Assembly (NCBI RefSeq): GCF_022921055.1
Contig: NZ_CP095063.1
Location: 1-64,000 of the forward strand
DNA from: Hymenobacter volaticus
Lineage (GTDB): Bacteria > Bacteroidota > Bacteroidia > Cytophagales > Hymenobacteraceae
DNA length: 64,000 bases
Direction of reading: 5' to 3'
In this document: positions 27,282 through 36,661 of the stretch, piece after piece
How positions within the stretch are numbered: the first letter of the stretch is position 1
Layout: the number at the start of each line of letters is the position of its first letter
Position numbers and translations under genes: made by a program
The notes under the pieces: model-generated
The model's input: the letters and a program-made list of their open reading frames with translations, nothing else
Database searches by the model: none
Told to the model about the DNA's origin: nothing

Positions 27282-28782
27282 ATGAGAAAACAGACGATCC
27301 TTTTGCTTGCCGGGGGCTTTTGCCTTGTACAGCTAACAGGCAGTAGCTGCACAAGTAAAAAGAACTCGAATCAGCCCGATGATAACGCACGAAAACCCGC
27401 CGCGTTCTTAGAGGAAAGTCACTCAACGCGCACCACCTCATCACAAGTCGGCAATTTTGTAACCGCCGCCAAGGTAGCGACACCTGCGGTGGTGCATATC
27501 AAAACCACTTACGCCGCGGCGGCAGACTACAACAGCCCTTTCGATCAAGCTTATGGCCTGCCCTCTGGAGGTAGCACAGCCACGGCCTCGGGCTCCGGCG
27601 TACTTATTGCCAGCAATGGCTATATCGCGACCAACAATCACGTGGTGGAAAATGCGGCTACCATCGACGTAGTTTTGCCAGACAACCGGCAGTTTCCAGC
27701 GGAACTTGTTGGTCGCGACCCCAACACTGATCTGGCATTGCTTAAAATCAAGGGTGACAACCTCCCAACTCTTCAGCTTGGCAACTCCGATAGTGTGCAG
27801 GTAGGAGAGTGGGTGGTGGCCGTCGGATATCCGTTTTCCCTTAATACCACCGTTACGGCCGGCATTGTCAGTGCAAAAGCTCGTAGCCTCGGCATCATCA
27901 ACCGGCCGGGTCGAAACAACGGCACCGGGTACGCGGAACCAACGGGAAATACCGGTGTGGAATCGTTTATCCAAACGGATGCGGCCATCAATCCTGGCAA
28001 CAGCGGGGGGCTTTGGTCAACACCAATGGCGAACTGATTGGTATTAATTCGGCCATTGCTTCGCAAACCGGTAGCTATGCTGGCTATTCGTTTGCAATTC
28101 CGGTGAATCTAGCCAAGAAGATTCTAGGTGACTTACGCGAATTCGGCGCGGTTAAACGCGGATTGTTAGGCGTTTCCTTTCCGGCGCCACCGGCTGAAGC
28201 ACAATTCTTACGGCAGCAAGGCCTTGAGCCGGGCGTTGTTAAAGGCGTTTACATAACCGGAGTGCTTGGCAACAGCGCGGCGGCCGCGGCCGGTTTGCAG
28301 CAAGGCGACATCATTCAAAGCATTGATGGCGTGGCGCTAAACTCATCTTCGGAGTTTTCGGAAAGAATTGCCCGGCACCGTCCTGGAGATGTTGTCAAGC
28401 TCACTTATCGGCGTAACAACAACACTCGTTCCACTTCCGCTACGCTGAAAGGGAGGAAACCACGGCAACAGCTAAAAGCAATGCCGACCTCGATAAAATC
28501 TACAACAAGCTCGGAGCCATCTTTGCCCCCTTGCCCGCGTCGTTGAAACAACAACTCAATTTACGGGCGGGGGTACTAGTGACGGAGGTTCGGCAAGATG
28601 GCTTCTTCGACCACCTAGGAATACCCAGCGGCACGATCATAGCCTTCGTCAACGGCAAAGCAGTTGCAAGTCCTAAGGATGTTGAAGCGGCCTTGCTCTC
28701 TGCCCAAAGTGGTATGGTGCAAATGCTAGCCATTGCTCCTGATGGCTCCCGGGTGGTCTTCAATTTTCCGCTAGGAACGTAA
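27282..28782 (+). CDS. HtrA/DegQ-type serine protease (two apparent frameshifts)
   Basis: Envelope protease-chaperone of about 500 aa when joined. It has an N-terminal signal or lipoprotein leader, then a trypsin-like domain with His in [12 protein letters not shown], Asp in [10 protein letters not shown] and Ser in NPGNSGG. Two PDZ domains follow ([20 protein letters not shown] and ITVEVRQ-like [20 protein letters not shown]). The frame breaks right after GNSGG at a G6 run (28005-28010), where one more G gives [13 protein letters not shown]. It breaks again at GGGAGG (28451-28456), where one more G gives [12 protein letters not shown]. All catalytic and PDZ parts are present, so the gene is probably intact in the cell. 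Confidence 0.87.
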
Positions 28783-29032
28783 GCGGGCGCATGCATCAAT
28801 GACGCTAGTGGACCTAACGTTTTGCACCTGCAACGTAGAATGCTATAGTACCTATGCCATTCTATGTTGCGGACATTGCGTGTGACTAGCGCCTACAAAT
28901 CTTGTTTTACAAGGTCAAATCCAAAGATTTTGAATTAGTATTTTTCTGCAAACCAGTTGACGAAGCATAAAACAAGTTGGCCTCGTTTAGTTATAATTTA
29001 GGTGACCAATCATCGTCATCTGGTTGACTGAT

Positions 29033-30013
29033 TTATAGACCTAAGTATTGCGCCGCGTTAAACCGCTTTACATCATCGAGGCGTGCGTAACGCTCAATCA
29101 TCGCATCCGTTTTCTGCTTGGTTTGGTTTTTAATGGCTTTGTTTGATTGCCCGGCTTCCACTGCAGTGGTTACGAAAGAAGCGCGCAAGGAGTGGGCCGA
29201 GTACATAATGCCTAAGTGGCGCTGCACCAAATCATTGACGCTTTGGTCGGTTAGTCTATTTTGGCTTGGTTGGGCGGGTCGATTCTGATTGCCGCGACTC
29301 ATACGTGTGAATAACGGCCCGGTAGTTCGGTTTAAGCACGTAATCCATTCTTGTACCGCTCGCACCGGACAGAAGTCGGCGCTAGGAGCATAAAATACCG
29401 CTTTGTCTTCTTCCTGGCCGTACTGGTTGGTTTTACTTTGGCGCATATGAATAACCAGCGCCTGGCGAGTCAGCTCTACATCTTCCACATTGAGTGCTAC
29501 TAGCTCCGAGCGGCGAAAGGCGCCAGCGAAGCCGAGCAGCAGTACGGCCCGGTCCCGAAGCCCTGTGGGAGTGGTTAGATCCATGGCTTTGATTGCCTGC
29601 TTGAGTTCGGCGACTGTAAACGCCGGGGCTTGGCGTTGTCGTTTGCCTACGATCCGGGCAATACCATCTAATACTACATTCAAGGCCTCATGACTGGTAG
29701 GCGAAGGCTGACCGGCTAGCTGGTGGAGCTTGGCAATAGCTGCCACATGCCGCCGAATAGTTGCCAGCTTCATGCCGCGGTCGGCCATTTGAGATACGTA
29801 GCCTGCAACCGTCGTCACCTCGGCTGGCAAGTGTAATAACTGATGATGCTCGCAATAATCCTGAAAACTGCGCAGATCAGCTGCGTAGCCTCGTTTGGTG
29901 TTCTCGGCGCCATGCAGACCAGCTTCTACGTACCGGGCCACCGACGACGGCAGCTCCACTAAAGAATGCGTGCGGGTCGGTACCACCACGGGCAGCAAGG
30001 GTGGTTTGTTCAT
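29033..30013 (-). CDS. tyrosine recombinase / phage-type integrase
   Basis: A 326-aa site-specific recombinase. A SAM-like core-binding domain (TKRGYAADLRSFQDYCEHH, about residues 40-130) precedes the catalytic domain. Visible catalytic residues are Arg in GAFRRSELVALN, the HSLR pair near residue 280 and Tyr in AMIERYARLDD. The second His of the usual box is not obvious (NKAIKNQTKQKTDAMIERY). No phage, ICE or integron partner genes are nearby, so it is a solitary recombinase. An 18-bp inverted repeat lies just upstream. Start: ATG at 30013. Confidence 0.88.
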   Translation of the reverse strand: MNKPPLLPVVVPTRTHSLVELPSSVARYVEAGLHGAENTKRGYAADLRSFQDYCEHHQLLHLPAEVTTVAGYVSQMADRGMKLATIRRHVAAIAKLHQLAGQPSPTSHEALNVVLDGIARIVGKRQRQAPAFTVAELKQAIKAMDLTTPTGLRDRAVLLLGFAGAFRRSELVALNVEDVELTRQALVIHMRQSKTNQYGQEEDKAVFYAPSADFCPVRAVQEWITCLNRTTGPLFTRMSRGNQNRPAQPSQNRLTDQSVNDLVQRHLGIMYSAHSLRASFVTTAVEAGQSNKAIKNQTKQKTDAMIERYARLDDVKRFNAAQYLGL

Positions 30014-30055
30014 AAGCAATAGTATAGGGATGGTTGCTAAGACTTATTTTATACC

Positions 30056-30063
30056 CAAAGCTA
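30056..30063 (-). promoter_or_regulatory. TAnnTTTG -7 box for the recombinase gene
   Basis: TAGCTTTG on the minus strand, 42 bp before the ATG at 30013. The 18-bp inverted repeat begins 8 bp upstream of this box, in the position of a promoter operator. Confidence 0.5.
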
Positions 30064-30071
30064 GTACAAAA

Positions 30072-30112
30072 TACCTTACTACCGATAATGCTTAATTATC
30101 GGTAGTAAGGTA
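30072..30112. repeat. 18-bp perfect inverted repeat beside the recombinase
   Basis: TACCTTACTACCGATAAT at 30072-30089 and its exact complement at 30095-30112 flank the 5-base centre GCTTA. It sits between the recombinase promoter and the next gene. It could be the recombinase's own crossover site, an autoregulatory operator, or both. It is not a terminator for either flanking gene, since both are transcribed away from it. Confidence 0.8.
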
Positions 30113-30383
30113 AGCGAGTTTAATTTCACTCGTACAATTCCGCCAACTTAACCAGAATGCATTACGGTGCAAGCTTTATTCATCAGTGCTAGTTCTGGAA
30201 GTTAGTGACGAGATGCTTGCAGTTCTTGACTTGCCTCGCCTTTACAACTCCTCAATATTCAAAGACTAGGCTTACTTTGGCAAGAACAATAGCTTTTGGG
30301 TGCTTCGTTGGGTATGGCCGTTGAGCACTCCCGGAGTTGTTGGCGTTTTGTTACTTGCTGAACTTATCACTTACCGGCTTCTT

Positions 30384-30848
30384 ATGGGTACTCCCGAGGA
30401 AAACTTCGCTCACACAGGCTTGCATCTGCCGCCAGCACCTACGCCGTTAGGCGTTTACAAACCTTGTTTGATTGACGGCAACCACTTATACGTTTCGGGG
30501 CACGGAACCGTGCAGGACGATAAAAGCTTGATTATTGGCCGCATTGGCTTGGACCTTGATCTTGAGCAAGGCAAGCTGGCTGCCCGGCAGGTCGGTTTAG
30601 CCATCTTGTCAACCATTGTCGCCAACCTCGGCAGTTTAAACAAAGTGAAACGGGTTATCAAAGTGCTCGGCATGGTTAACTGCACGCCTGACTTTGAGAG
30701 GCATCCTTATATAATCAACGGCTGTAGCGAGTTATTTGCACAGGTGTGGGGTCCCGAAAATGGCGTTGGGGTGCGCAGTGCCGTGGGCTTCGGCTCTCTG
30801 CCGGACAACATTCCGGTGGAAATAGAGGCGCTTTTCGAATTAGCTTAA
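30384..30848 (+). CDS. RidA family protein (YjgF/YER057c/UK114)
   Basis: A 154-aa enamine/imine deaminase-fold protein. MGTPEENFAHTGLHLPPAPT then PLGVYKPCLIDGNHLYVSGHG and ARQVGLAILSTIVANLGSLN with VIKVLGMVNCTPDFERHPYI are typical of the larger RidA relatives. Family members hydrolyse reactive 2-aminoacrylate-type enamines made by PLP enzymes. The next gene encodes such a PLP enzyme, so RidA probably clears its reactive by-product. The ATG at 30384 is chosen over an upstream GTG/ATG because the extra residues are hydrophobic and not part of the family. Confidence 0.85.
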   Translation: MGTPEENFAHTGLHLPPAPTPLGVYKPCLIDGNHLYVSGHGTVQDDKSLIIGRIGLDLDLEQGKLAARQVGLAILSTIVANLGSLNKVKRVIKVLGMVNCTPDFERHPYIINGCSELFAQVWGPENGVGVRSAVGFGSLPDNIPVEIEALFELA

Positions 30849-30868
30849 GTCCCGGCACGGTCATCTAT

Positions 30869-31972
30869 ATGGAAGAGTGGTTCCGCATTTCTGACGTCGG
30901 CATGCTCGATACGCCCGCGCTACTGGTGTATCCGGACCGGGTTAAGCAAAATCTAGCGCAACTAACAGCCAGCATCGAGGATGTCAGCCGGTTGCGGCCG
31001 CACGTGAAAACGCATAAAAACCAGGAAGCGGTTCAACTCACAATGGCAGCCGGCATCGGCAAGTTTAAGTGCGCTACCATTGCCGAAGCTGAAATGCTGG
31101 CGCTCTGCCACGCGCCCGACGTGCTGCTGGCCTACCAACCCATTGGGCCTAAAGCAGAGCGCTTTGTGCAGTTGATCAAGCACTACCCCGAAACCAGGTT
31201 TTCGTGCCTCATCGATACGTATACCGCGGCCCAGCAACTCAACGCGTTAGCTGCGGCTGGCGCGCTTACAATTCCGGTGTTTCTAGACTTCAACGTGGGC
31301 ATGAACCGGTCGGGCATTGCCCCGGCAGCGGCGGTAGCTTTGTACGAGCAGTGCCAGCAACTACCCAACGTTGAAATTGTGGGACTGCACGCTTATGATG
31401 GCCATATCCGCGACGAAGACTTCACAGTGCGTACCGAGCGCTGCCACCAAGCCTTCGCCCAAGTCGAAGCCGTGGCCACCCAACTGCGCGCGGTTGGCCT
31501 GGACCCAATAGTAGTGGCCGGGGGAAGCCCTACATTCCCTATTCACGCCACCCGCAAAGGCGTGGAATGCAGTCCGGGAACGTTTATTTACTGGGATGGC
31601 GGCTACGGAAAGACCTGTGTGGAACAGCCGTTTTCACCTGCGGCGCTGGTGCTGAGCCGGGTTATTTCCTTGCCCGATGCCACTAAGCTATGCGTAGATC
31701 TAGGTCACAAATCCATTGCTGCCGAAAGTTCTCTAGATAAGCGCGTAACCTTTCTAAATGCCCCGGAACTTGCGCCTATCAGCCAAAGCGAGGAACACTT
31801 GGTCTTGGAAGCCGGACCCAGCCATGGTTATCAGGTAGGCGACGTCCTCTACGGTTTGCCTTATCATATTTGTCCTACCGTTGCCTTGTACGAGCGGGCT
31901 GTTACCATTCAAGACCGAGAGGTGGTTGGCGAGTGGAAAACCATTGCGCGCGACCGTAAAATCACGTTTTAG
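30869..31972 (+). CDS. D-threonine aldolase / D-serine dehydratase-type PLP enzyme
   Basis: A 367-aa fold-type III PLP enzyme of the D-TA family. The N-terminal alanine-racemase-like barrel carries the PLP lysine in RLRPHVKTHKNQEAV. The C-terminal part has the metal-binding region (LEAGPSHGYQVGDVLYGLPYHICPTVALY, seen in two pieces, with His and Cys). These enzymes cleave D-threonine or dehydrate D-serine. It lies 20 bp after ridA and 3 bp before a dipeptidase, so the three form one operon likely to handle D-amino acids. Start: ATG at 30869 (MEEWFRISDVGMLDTPALLV). Confidence 0.88.
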   Translation: MEEWFRISDVGMLDTPALLVYPDRVKQNLAQLTASIEDVSRLRPHVKTHKNQEAVQLTMAAGIGKFKCATIAEAEMLALCHAPDVLLAYQPIGPKAERFVQLIKHYPETRFSCLIDTYTAAQQLNALAAAGALTIPVFLDFNVGMNRSGIAPAAAVALYEQCQQLPNVEIVGLHAYDGHIRDEDFTVRTERCHQAFAQVEAVATQLRAVGLDPIVVAGGSPTFPIHATRKGVECSPGTFIYWDGGYGKTCVEQPFSPAALVLSRVISLPDATKLCVDLGHKSIAAESSLDKRVTFLNAPELAPISQSEEHLVLEAGPSHGYQVGDVLYGLPYHICPTVALYERAVTIQDREVVGEWKTIARDRKITF

Positions 31973-31975
31973 TGT

Positions 31976-33046
31976 ATGCTGATAGTAGATGCCCATCTGG
32001 ATTTGAGCATGAACGCGCTGGAATGGAATCGGGATTTAACCCAACCCGTAGCGGTCATAAATGAGCGCGAAGCACACTTGACGGATAAGCCCGACCGAGG
32101 GAAGGCAGTAGTGAGTTTGCCCGAGCTGCGCAAGGGCAACATCGGGTTGGTAGTAGCCACCCAAATTGCCCGCTTCGTTGCGCCCGACAATGCCTTACCG
32201 GGTTGGCATTCGCCGGCGCAGGCCTGGGCGCAAACCCAAGGCCAACTCGCCTGGTACCAAGCCATGGAAGCAGCTGGAGAAATGGTGCAAATAAACGACC
32301 GCGCCACCTTGGAGCAGCACCTGGCGCATTGGGCCGATGATACTCCTACCGCACACAAGCCCATCGGTTACATCTTGAGTTTGGAAGGGGCCGATTCTTT
32401 GATTACTGTGGCGCACCTAGAGCAAGCGTACAGCCGCGGTCTGAGGGCCGTAGGCCCCGCACACTACGGACCTGGCCGCTACGCGCAAGGCACCGATGCC
32501 ACCGGCTTTATGGGCCCCGCAGGCCACGAGTTGCTGAAAGAAATGGAGCGCTTGAATATTATTCTCGACGCAACCCATTTGTGTGATGACAGCTTCTGGG
32601 AAGCGCTCGACCACTTCAACGGGCCCGTTTGGGCGAGCCACAATAACTGCAGGGCCCTGGTAAATCACAATCGCCAGTACAGCGACGAGCAGATCAAGGC
32701 CCTAATTGCGCGCGGCGCGGTGATTGGGGGCGCTTTGGATGCATGGATGATGGTACCGAACTGGGTTAGAGGCGTATCAACACCGCAGGGTTTGAACTGC
32801 AACCTGGAAGTGCTAATCGATCATATCGATCATATCTGCCAACTGGCCGGCAACACCCTGCACGTAGGTATGGGCACCGATTTGGACGGCGCCTTCGGCC
32901 GCGAGCAATGCCCTTACGACCTGCAAACTATTGCTGATCTGCAAAGTGTGCCTACCCTGCTAGCCAACCGGGGCTACTCGGCGCAGGACATCGAGAATAT
33001 GATGCACGGCAACTGGCTACGTTTCTTACGAAACGTGTGGCGCTAA
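31976..33046 (+). CDS. M19 membrane-dipeptidase family protein
   Basis: A 356-aa zinc dipeptidase of the renal dipeptidase family, which uniquely accepts dipeptides with a D-residue at the C-terminus. Metal ligands are visible in VDAHLDLSMNA, LSLEGADSL, DATHLCDDSFWEAL, ASHNNCRALVNHNRQ and GMGTDLDGAFG. No signal peptide is present, so it is probably cytoplasmic. It is the last gene of the ridA-D-TA-dipeptidase operon; the dipeptidase could release the D-amino acids that the PLP enzyme then degrades. Confidence 0.9.
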   Translation: MLIVDAHLDLSMNALEWNRDLTQPVAVINEREAHLTDKPDRGKAVVSLPELRKGNIGLVVATQIARFVAPDNALPGWHSPAQAWAQTQGQLAWYQAMEAAGEMVQINDRATLEQHLAHWADDTPTAHKPIGYILSLEGADSLITVAHLEQAYSRGLRAVGPAHYGPGRYAQGTDATGFMGPAGHELLKEMERLNIILDATHLCDDSFWEALDHFNGPVWASHNNCRALVNHNRQYSDEQIKALIARGAVIGGALDAWMMVPNWVRGVSTPQGLNCNLEVLIDHIDHICQLAGNTLHVGMGTDLDGAFGREQCPYDLQTIADLQSVPTLLANRGYSAQDIENMMHGNWLRFLRNVWR

Positions 33047-33166
33047 ATAAGTTACTTGTAGACAGTCCGGATGAGGTAGATAAATCGAATTAGGTAGTTG
33101 GAATACGTAAACGGGCGTGACCTACAAGTAGAACTGGTCTTTCTTGAACCTCGTCACGTCGATAAT

Positions 33167-33217
33167 CCCGGAAGAGGATTGCTTTGTCGAGGCTGTTGCA
33201 AGCAAACCTCTTCCGGG
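33167..33217. terminator. hairpin between dipeptidase and GH51 genes
   Basis: CCCGGAAGAGG, one A/A mismatch and TTGCTT pair with AAGCAA and CCTCTTCCGGG across a 15-base loop. It lies between convergent genes, so a terminator role is likely. There is no T tract. Confidence 0.65.
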
Positions 33218-33261
33218 GTGTAGACTGTTCTTAGGACTGGATTATGCGTGATTGCTCGGTC

Positions 33262-34893
33262 CTACTTCAGTTCCAGCACCACTACCGACTGCGGGGGCAG
33301 TTCCACGGCCAGGTTGCCGCCGCGCTTCTTGGCGCCGCTGAAGCTGGTGAGCTTCACCTTATTAGGGTTTTCGAACGTATTGTAATCATTGACTTTAGGG
33401 GACGTAAGAATGCGACCCGAAACGGTTTTCCAATTCACGCCAGCCAAAGATGTTTCCAGCTTAAGTGTCTTCTTGGTATCCAGGTTCACCAGCGAGATAT
33501 GCACTGCCCCGCTAGCATCCTTTGAAGCTGAAGCATTCAGGGCCGGCAGCTTTTGGCCTTCAAGCTCGTAATCGGGACTTGTGAACTGCAAGGGCAGGTA
33601 CTGCGCATCTTGGTGCACTTGATACAGGTCGAACACGTGGTAGGTAGGCGTGAGCAGCATCTTCTCCTTGTTGGTGAGCACCAGCGCTTGCAGCACATTC
33701 ACGGCCTGGGCTAGGTTGGCCCCGCGCACCCGGTCGCAGTGGTTGTTGAAGATGTTGAGCGTAGTGCCAGCCACCAGCGCGTCGCGCAGCGAATTTTGCT
33801 GGTACAGAAAGCCGGGGTTAGTACCGGGCTCTACGTCGGTCCACACGCCCCATTCGTCCACAAGCAGCGCCACCTTTTTGTCTTTGTCGTACTTGTCCAT
33901 AATGGCCGAGTGCTTGGCCACCACGGCATCCATTTTCAGGCAGTTCTTCAGGGTATTGAAGTACTCCTGCTCGCTGAAACCAGTGGCTTTGCCTTTGCTG
34001 CCGGTCCAGCTACCAGTGGGTAGCGTGTACTGGTGCAGGGTTAGGCCCCACATCTGGTTGAGGGGAATATTCTTCATGCACGTCTCGGTCCAGTGCGCAT
34101 CGTCGCCGTTGGCCCCGCTCACGATTTTTTTGAGCGGCGGCGAAGCTGGGTAGCTGTGGGCGAAAGTGGCGTAGCGCTTGTAGACATCGGTGTAGTACTC
34201 GGCGGTCATGTTGCCACCGCAGCCCCAGCTCTCGTTGCCGATGCCCCACCAACTCACCTTATAGGGCTCAGCTTGCCCATTTTTGCGGCGCTCTAGCACC
34301 AAGGGCGTGTCATCATTAGAATTGAGGTACTCCATCCAGCCGGCCATTTCCTGCACGGTACCGCTGCCCACGTTGGCCGCCAAATACGGCTCGGTATCGA
34401 GCAGTTTGCACAGCTCCAGAAATTCATGAGTTCCGAAGCTGTTGTCTTCCAAGTTGTTGCCCCACCACATATTCAGCATTTTGGGTCGTTGGGCCGTGGG
34501 GCCCACACCGTCGCGCCAATGATAGGTATCAGCAAAGCAGCCACCGGGCCAGCGCAGGTTTGGCACCTTGATCTTGCGGAGGGCTTCCACGATGTCCATC
34601 CGAATTCGGCCCTGCTTGGGCACGTTCAGCTTGTCGTCCACCCAAAAGCCGTCGTAGATGCAGCGGCCCAGGTGCTCGGCAAAATGCCCGTAGATGTGCT
34701 TGCTGATAGTTTGCTTGGGGTTGCCAGCCTGCACGGTTACGGGTATCGTTTGCGCCGATACCACGGCCGGAGCACCGTAACCGAACCCCAAACACGCGCC
34801 TGCCACTAGCTTTACTATCAGCTGCCGACGCGAAGCACGTGGCTTATGAGCAGCTGAAACCGCTCGTACTTGTTGGTAAATCAAATTGATCAT
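33262..34893 (-). CDS. GH51 alpha-L-arabinofuranosidase
   Basis: A 543-aa secreted enzyme that removes arabinose side chains from plant polysaccharides. The (beta/alpha)8 barrel has the acid/base Glu in WWGIGNESWGCGG (about residue 219) and the nucleophile Glu in LLVDEWGVW (about residue 346). Family segments such as SKHIYGHFAEHLGRCIYDGF and NLRWPGGCFADTYHW are clear. The C-terminal beta domain ends in LPPQSVVVLELK. The N-terminus has SRRQLIVKLVAGACLGF, a Tat-like twin-arginine motif before the hydrophobic stretch and an Ala-Gln cleavage site. A CCTAACC motif lies 11 nt before the ATG. Confidence 0.93.
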   Translation of the reverse strand: MINLIYQQVRAVSAAHKPRASRRQLIVKLVAGACLGFGYGAPAVVSAQTIPVTVQAGNPKQTISKHIYGHFAEHLGRCIYDGFWVDDKLNVPKQGRIRMDIVEALRKIKVPNLRWPGGCFADTYHWRDGVGPTAQRPKMLNMWWGNNLEDNSFGTHEFLELCKLLDTEPYLAANVGSGTVQEMAGWMEYLNSNDDTPLVLERRKNGQAEPYKVSWWGIGNESWGCGGNMTAEYYTDVYKRYATFAHSYPASPPLKKIVSGANGDDAHWTETCMKNIPLNQMWGLTLHQYTLPTGSWTGSKGKATGFSEQEYFNTLKNCLKMDAVVAKHSAIMDKYDKDKKVALLVDEWGVWTDVEPGTNPGFLYQQNSLRDALVAGTTLNIFNNHCDRVRGANLAQAVNVLQALVLTNKEKMLLTPTYHVFDLYQVHQDAQYLPLQFTSPDYELEGQKLPALNASASKDASGAVHISLVNLDTKKTLKLETSLAGVNWKTVSGRILTSPKVNDYNTFENPNKVKLTSFSGAKKRGGNLAVELPPQSVVVLELK

Positions 34894-35010
34894 GTAGAAC
34901 AGGTGGTTAGGTGATTACAAGTAGAATGACGTTTCTGGCGCTATCTGGAAGGACCCATTACCGGCCCCGGCAACGAGTAACTAACTTCTTTAAGCTTTCT
35001 CTTCTTCTAC

Positions 35011-35637
35011 CTACTTGGCAACTGGAGGCTTGCTGACGGAGAAGTCTTCGAATTCGACTGGAAAGCCCTTGCCATCGGGGGCGGCGCAAATCAAGCCAAT
35101 CTGCACTTTCTTGCCGGGCGTGGGCGGAAAGTAAGCCAGGCGCAGCATCCGAAACTCCTGGTTGTCGAAAGAATACTGAATTTCCACGTAGTCGCCTTTG
35201 CGTAGCAGCGTGAGCCACACGGCGGCTGGGCTGTCTTGCCGCGGCACCACCGACCAGTCCGACACCTCGCGCGTGACAACGGCGCTTACATTCTGCACCC
35301 CTTTAACGTACTCGATGCCGGTCTTGATCCAGTTTTTCTCGTCCAGGCGAATCATGAGTCCGGCTTGGTCATATAGGTCTTTGTAGTGCCCCACCACCTT
35401 CACTTTCGCCACGAAGTCACCTTCCTGTTCTTGGTAAAGAAAATGACCGTTGTCGCGGATGAAGCCGTAATGCGTCACCCGCCAGAAATCAGTGCCGCCG
35501 TCAACTTGCACCTGCACCTTGGAAGCAGTTACTGTTGCTTTTTTGGGCGCGTTCAACCAGCGCATAGGAGGCCGAGACTGCGCCGAAACTGATAAGGCGC
35601 CGAGGATCAAGACCGCGGAGAGCAGAAAAGCTTGCAT
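35011..35637 (-). CDS. DUF1349 secreted protein (concanavalin-like fold)
   Basis: A 208-aa protein with a signal peptide (AFLLSAVLILGALSVSAQ). DUF1349 features are TDFWRVTHYGFIRDNGHFLY, then DLYDQAGLMIRLDEKNWIK and GIEYVKGVQNVSAVVTREVS, followed by a beta-strand-rich end. The fold is a jelly roll found alone or beside glycoside hydrolases; its biochemical role is unknown. It lies 117 bp upstream of the GH51 gene in the same direction, which suggests a link to plant-polysaccharide use. CCTAACC lies 11 nt before its ATG, as for GH51. Confidence 0.85.
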   Translation of the reverse strand: MQAFLLSAVLILGALSVSAQSRPPMRWLNAPKKATVTASKVQVQVDGGTDFWRVTHYGFIRDNGHFLYQEQEGDFVAKVKVVGHYKDLYDQAGLMIRLDEKNWIKTGIEYVKGVQNVSAVVTREVSDWSVVPRQDSPAAVWLTLLRKGDYVEIQYSFDNQEFRMLRLAYFPPTPGKKVQIGLICAAPDGKGFPVEFEDFSVSKPPVAK

Positions 35638-35910
35638 GAACAGGGGTTGGTTAGGTAACGAGCGTAAGCTAAAGAGAAAATCTACGCCGCCGACTTTGCA
35701 TAACCCTGCATTCTGCAGTTACCTACGCCTGCGCAACCTTCAATACCACCTACAATTCACAGACTTACCTGCTTACACCTTGGAATTAGTACCGCGGAAA
35801 TTGCCGCTGTACTTATGGGTGTGGCCGTATCAGATGCAGTAGTGACTAAGGCTGTTTTGTCACTGAAATTTAGTCCTTTAGGCTTCATTGCCATAAGCTA
35901 GCTTTATTGT

Positions 35911-36516
35911 TTAGCCAGCTGGCACAGTTTCTAGTGCCTTCCAAACCAATAGTTCGCCTTTGCCGATAGGCACCACCACGCTTTCAACGCCCGGCGTGGC
36001 TTTAACCAACGCGAAAAAGGCCTGTAACTCCTGCTGGTGGGAAACGGCATTATCGACGACTAACAGGCCCCCGGGCCGCACCAACAACAGCAGCCGCGGC
36101 CACAGCGCCACGTACTGGGCACGGTTGGCATCTAGAAATACCAAGTCAAACGGATTGGGAATGTCGGTGTCGAGCCAAACTCCAACAGGGGCGTGCACTT
36201 GAGTGATGCGGGCACTCAGTCCGGCCTGCTCGAAGTTTGCGCGCGCCAAAGCCACACGGTCGGCCCTGATTTCCAGGGTGGTCACGTGACCGTTGGTTGC
36301 TAAACTGGCGTCGGCTAGCCAGATGGTAGAGTAGCCAGTGGAAGTGCCGATTTCCAGGATGTTGCGGGCGTGCACCGCTTGCAGCAGCAAAGCCAGGAAA
36401 GGACCCGTGTCGGGCGTGATATTCAGGTAACGCTCGGCTCGGTCAGTGGCCAGCTGGTCGTGCATCTGGTAATCGGCGGCCAGTTGGCGCAGGAAAGCAA
36501 GTCTAAACTCGTTCAT
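35911..36516 (-). CDS. class I SAM O-methyltransferase (COMT-like)
   Basis: A 201-aa methyltransferase. RNILEIGTSTGYSTIWLADA is the SAM-binding motif I, HVTTLEIRADRVALARANFE is motif II, and PFDLVFLDANRAQYVALWP with LLLVRPGGLLVVDNAVSHQQ are the metal/substrate-binding part of the catechol-O-methyltransferase-like family. The substrate is unknown. The ATG at 36516 (MNEFRLAFLRQLAADY) is chosen, since the longer frame runs back across the cobQ promoter. Confidence 0.87.
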   Translation of the reverse strand: MNEFRLAFLRQLAADYQMHDQLATDRAERYLNITPDTGPFLALLLQAVHARNILEIGTSTGYSTIWLADASLATNGHVTTLEIRADRVALARANFEQAGLSARITQVHAPVGVWLDTDIPNPFDLVFLDANRAQYVALWPRLLLLVRPGGLLVVDNAVSHQQELQAFFALVKATPGVESVVVPIGKGELLVWKALETVPAG

Positions 36517-36624
36517 GGAAAAGGCGCTGGATTTACTGTAATCGAAATACCGAGTGTTTGTTGGCCGCGCAAGCATAGCTCGGTGTCGTGGGAGAGAAAC
36601 ACAATCAGAAATCAGTTCAAGCCC

Positions 36625-36632
36625 TACCTTTG
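36625..36632 (+). promoter_or_regulatory. TAnnTTTG -7 box for the cobQ operon
   Basis: TACCTTTG lies 29 bp before the ATG at 36662, so the leader would be about 24 nt. No cobalamin riboswitch is seen here, so this operon is not directly under the same B12 control as the transport operon. Confidence 0.55.
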
Positions 36633-36661
36633 GCGCTCTTTCCACTGGTAGCTCTTGTACT

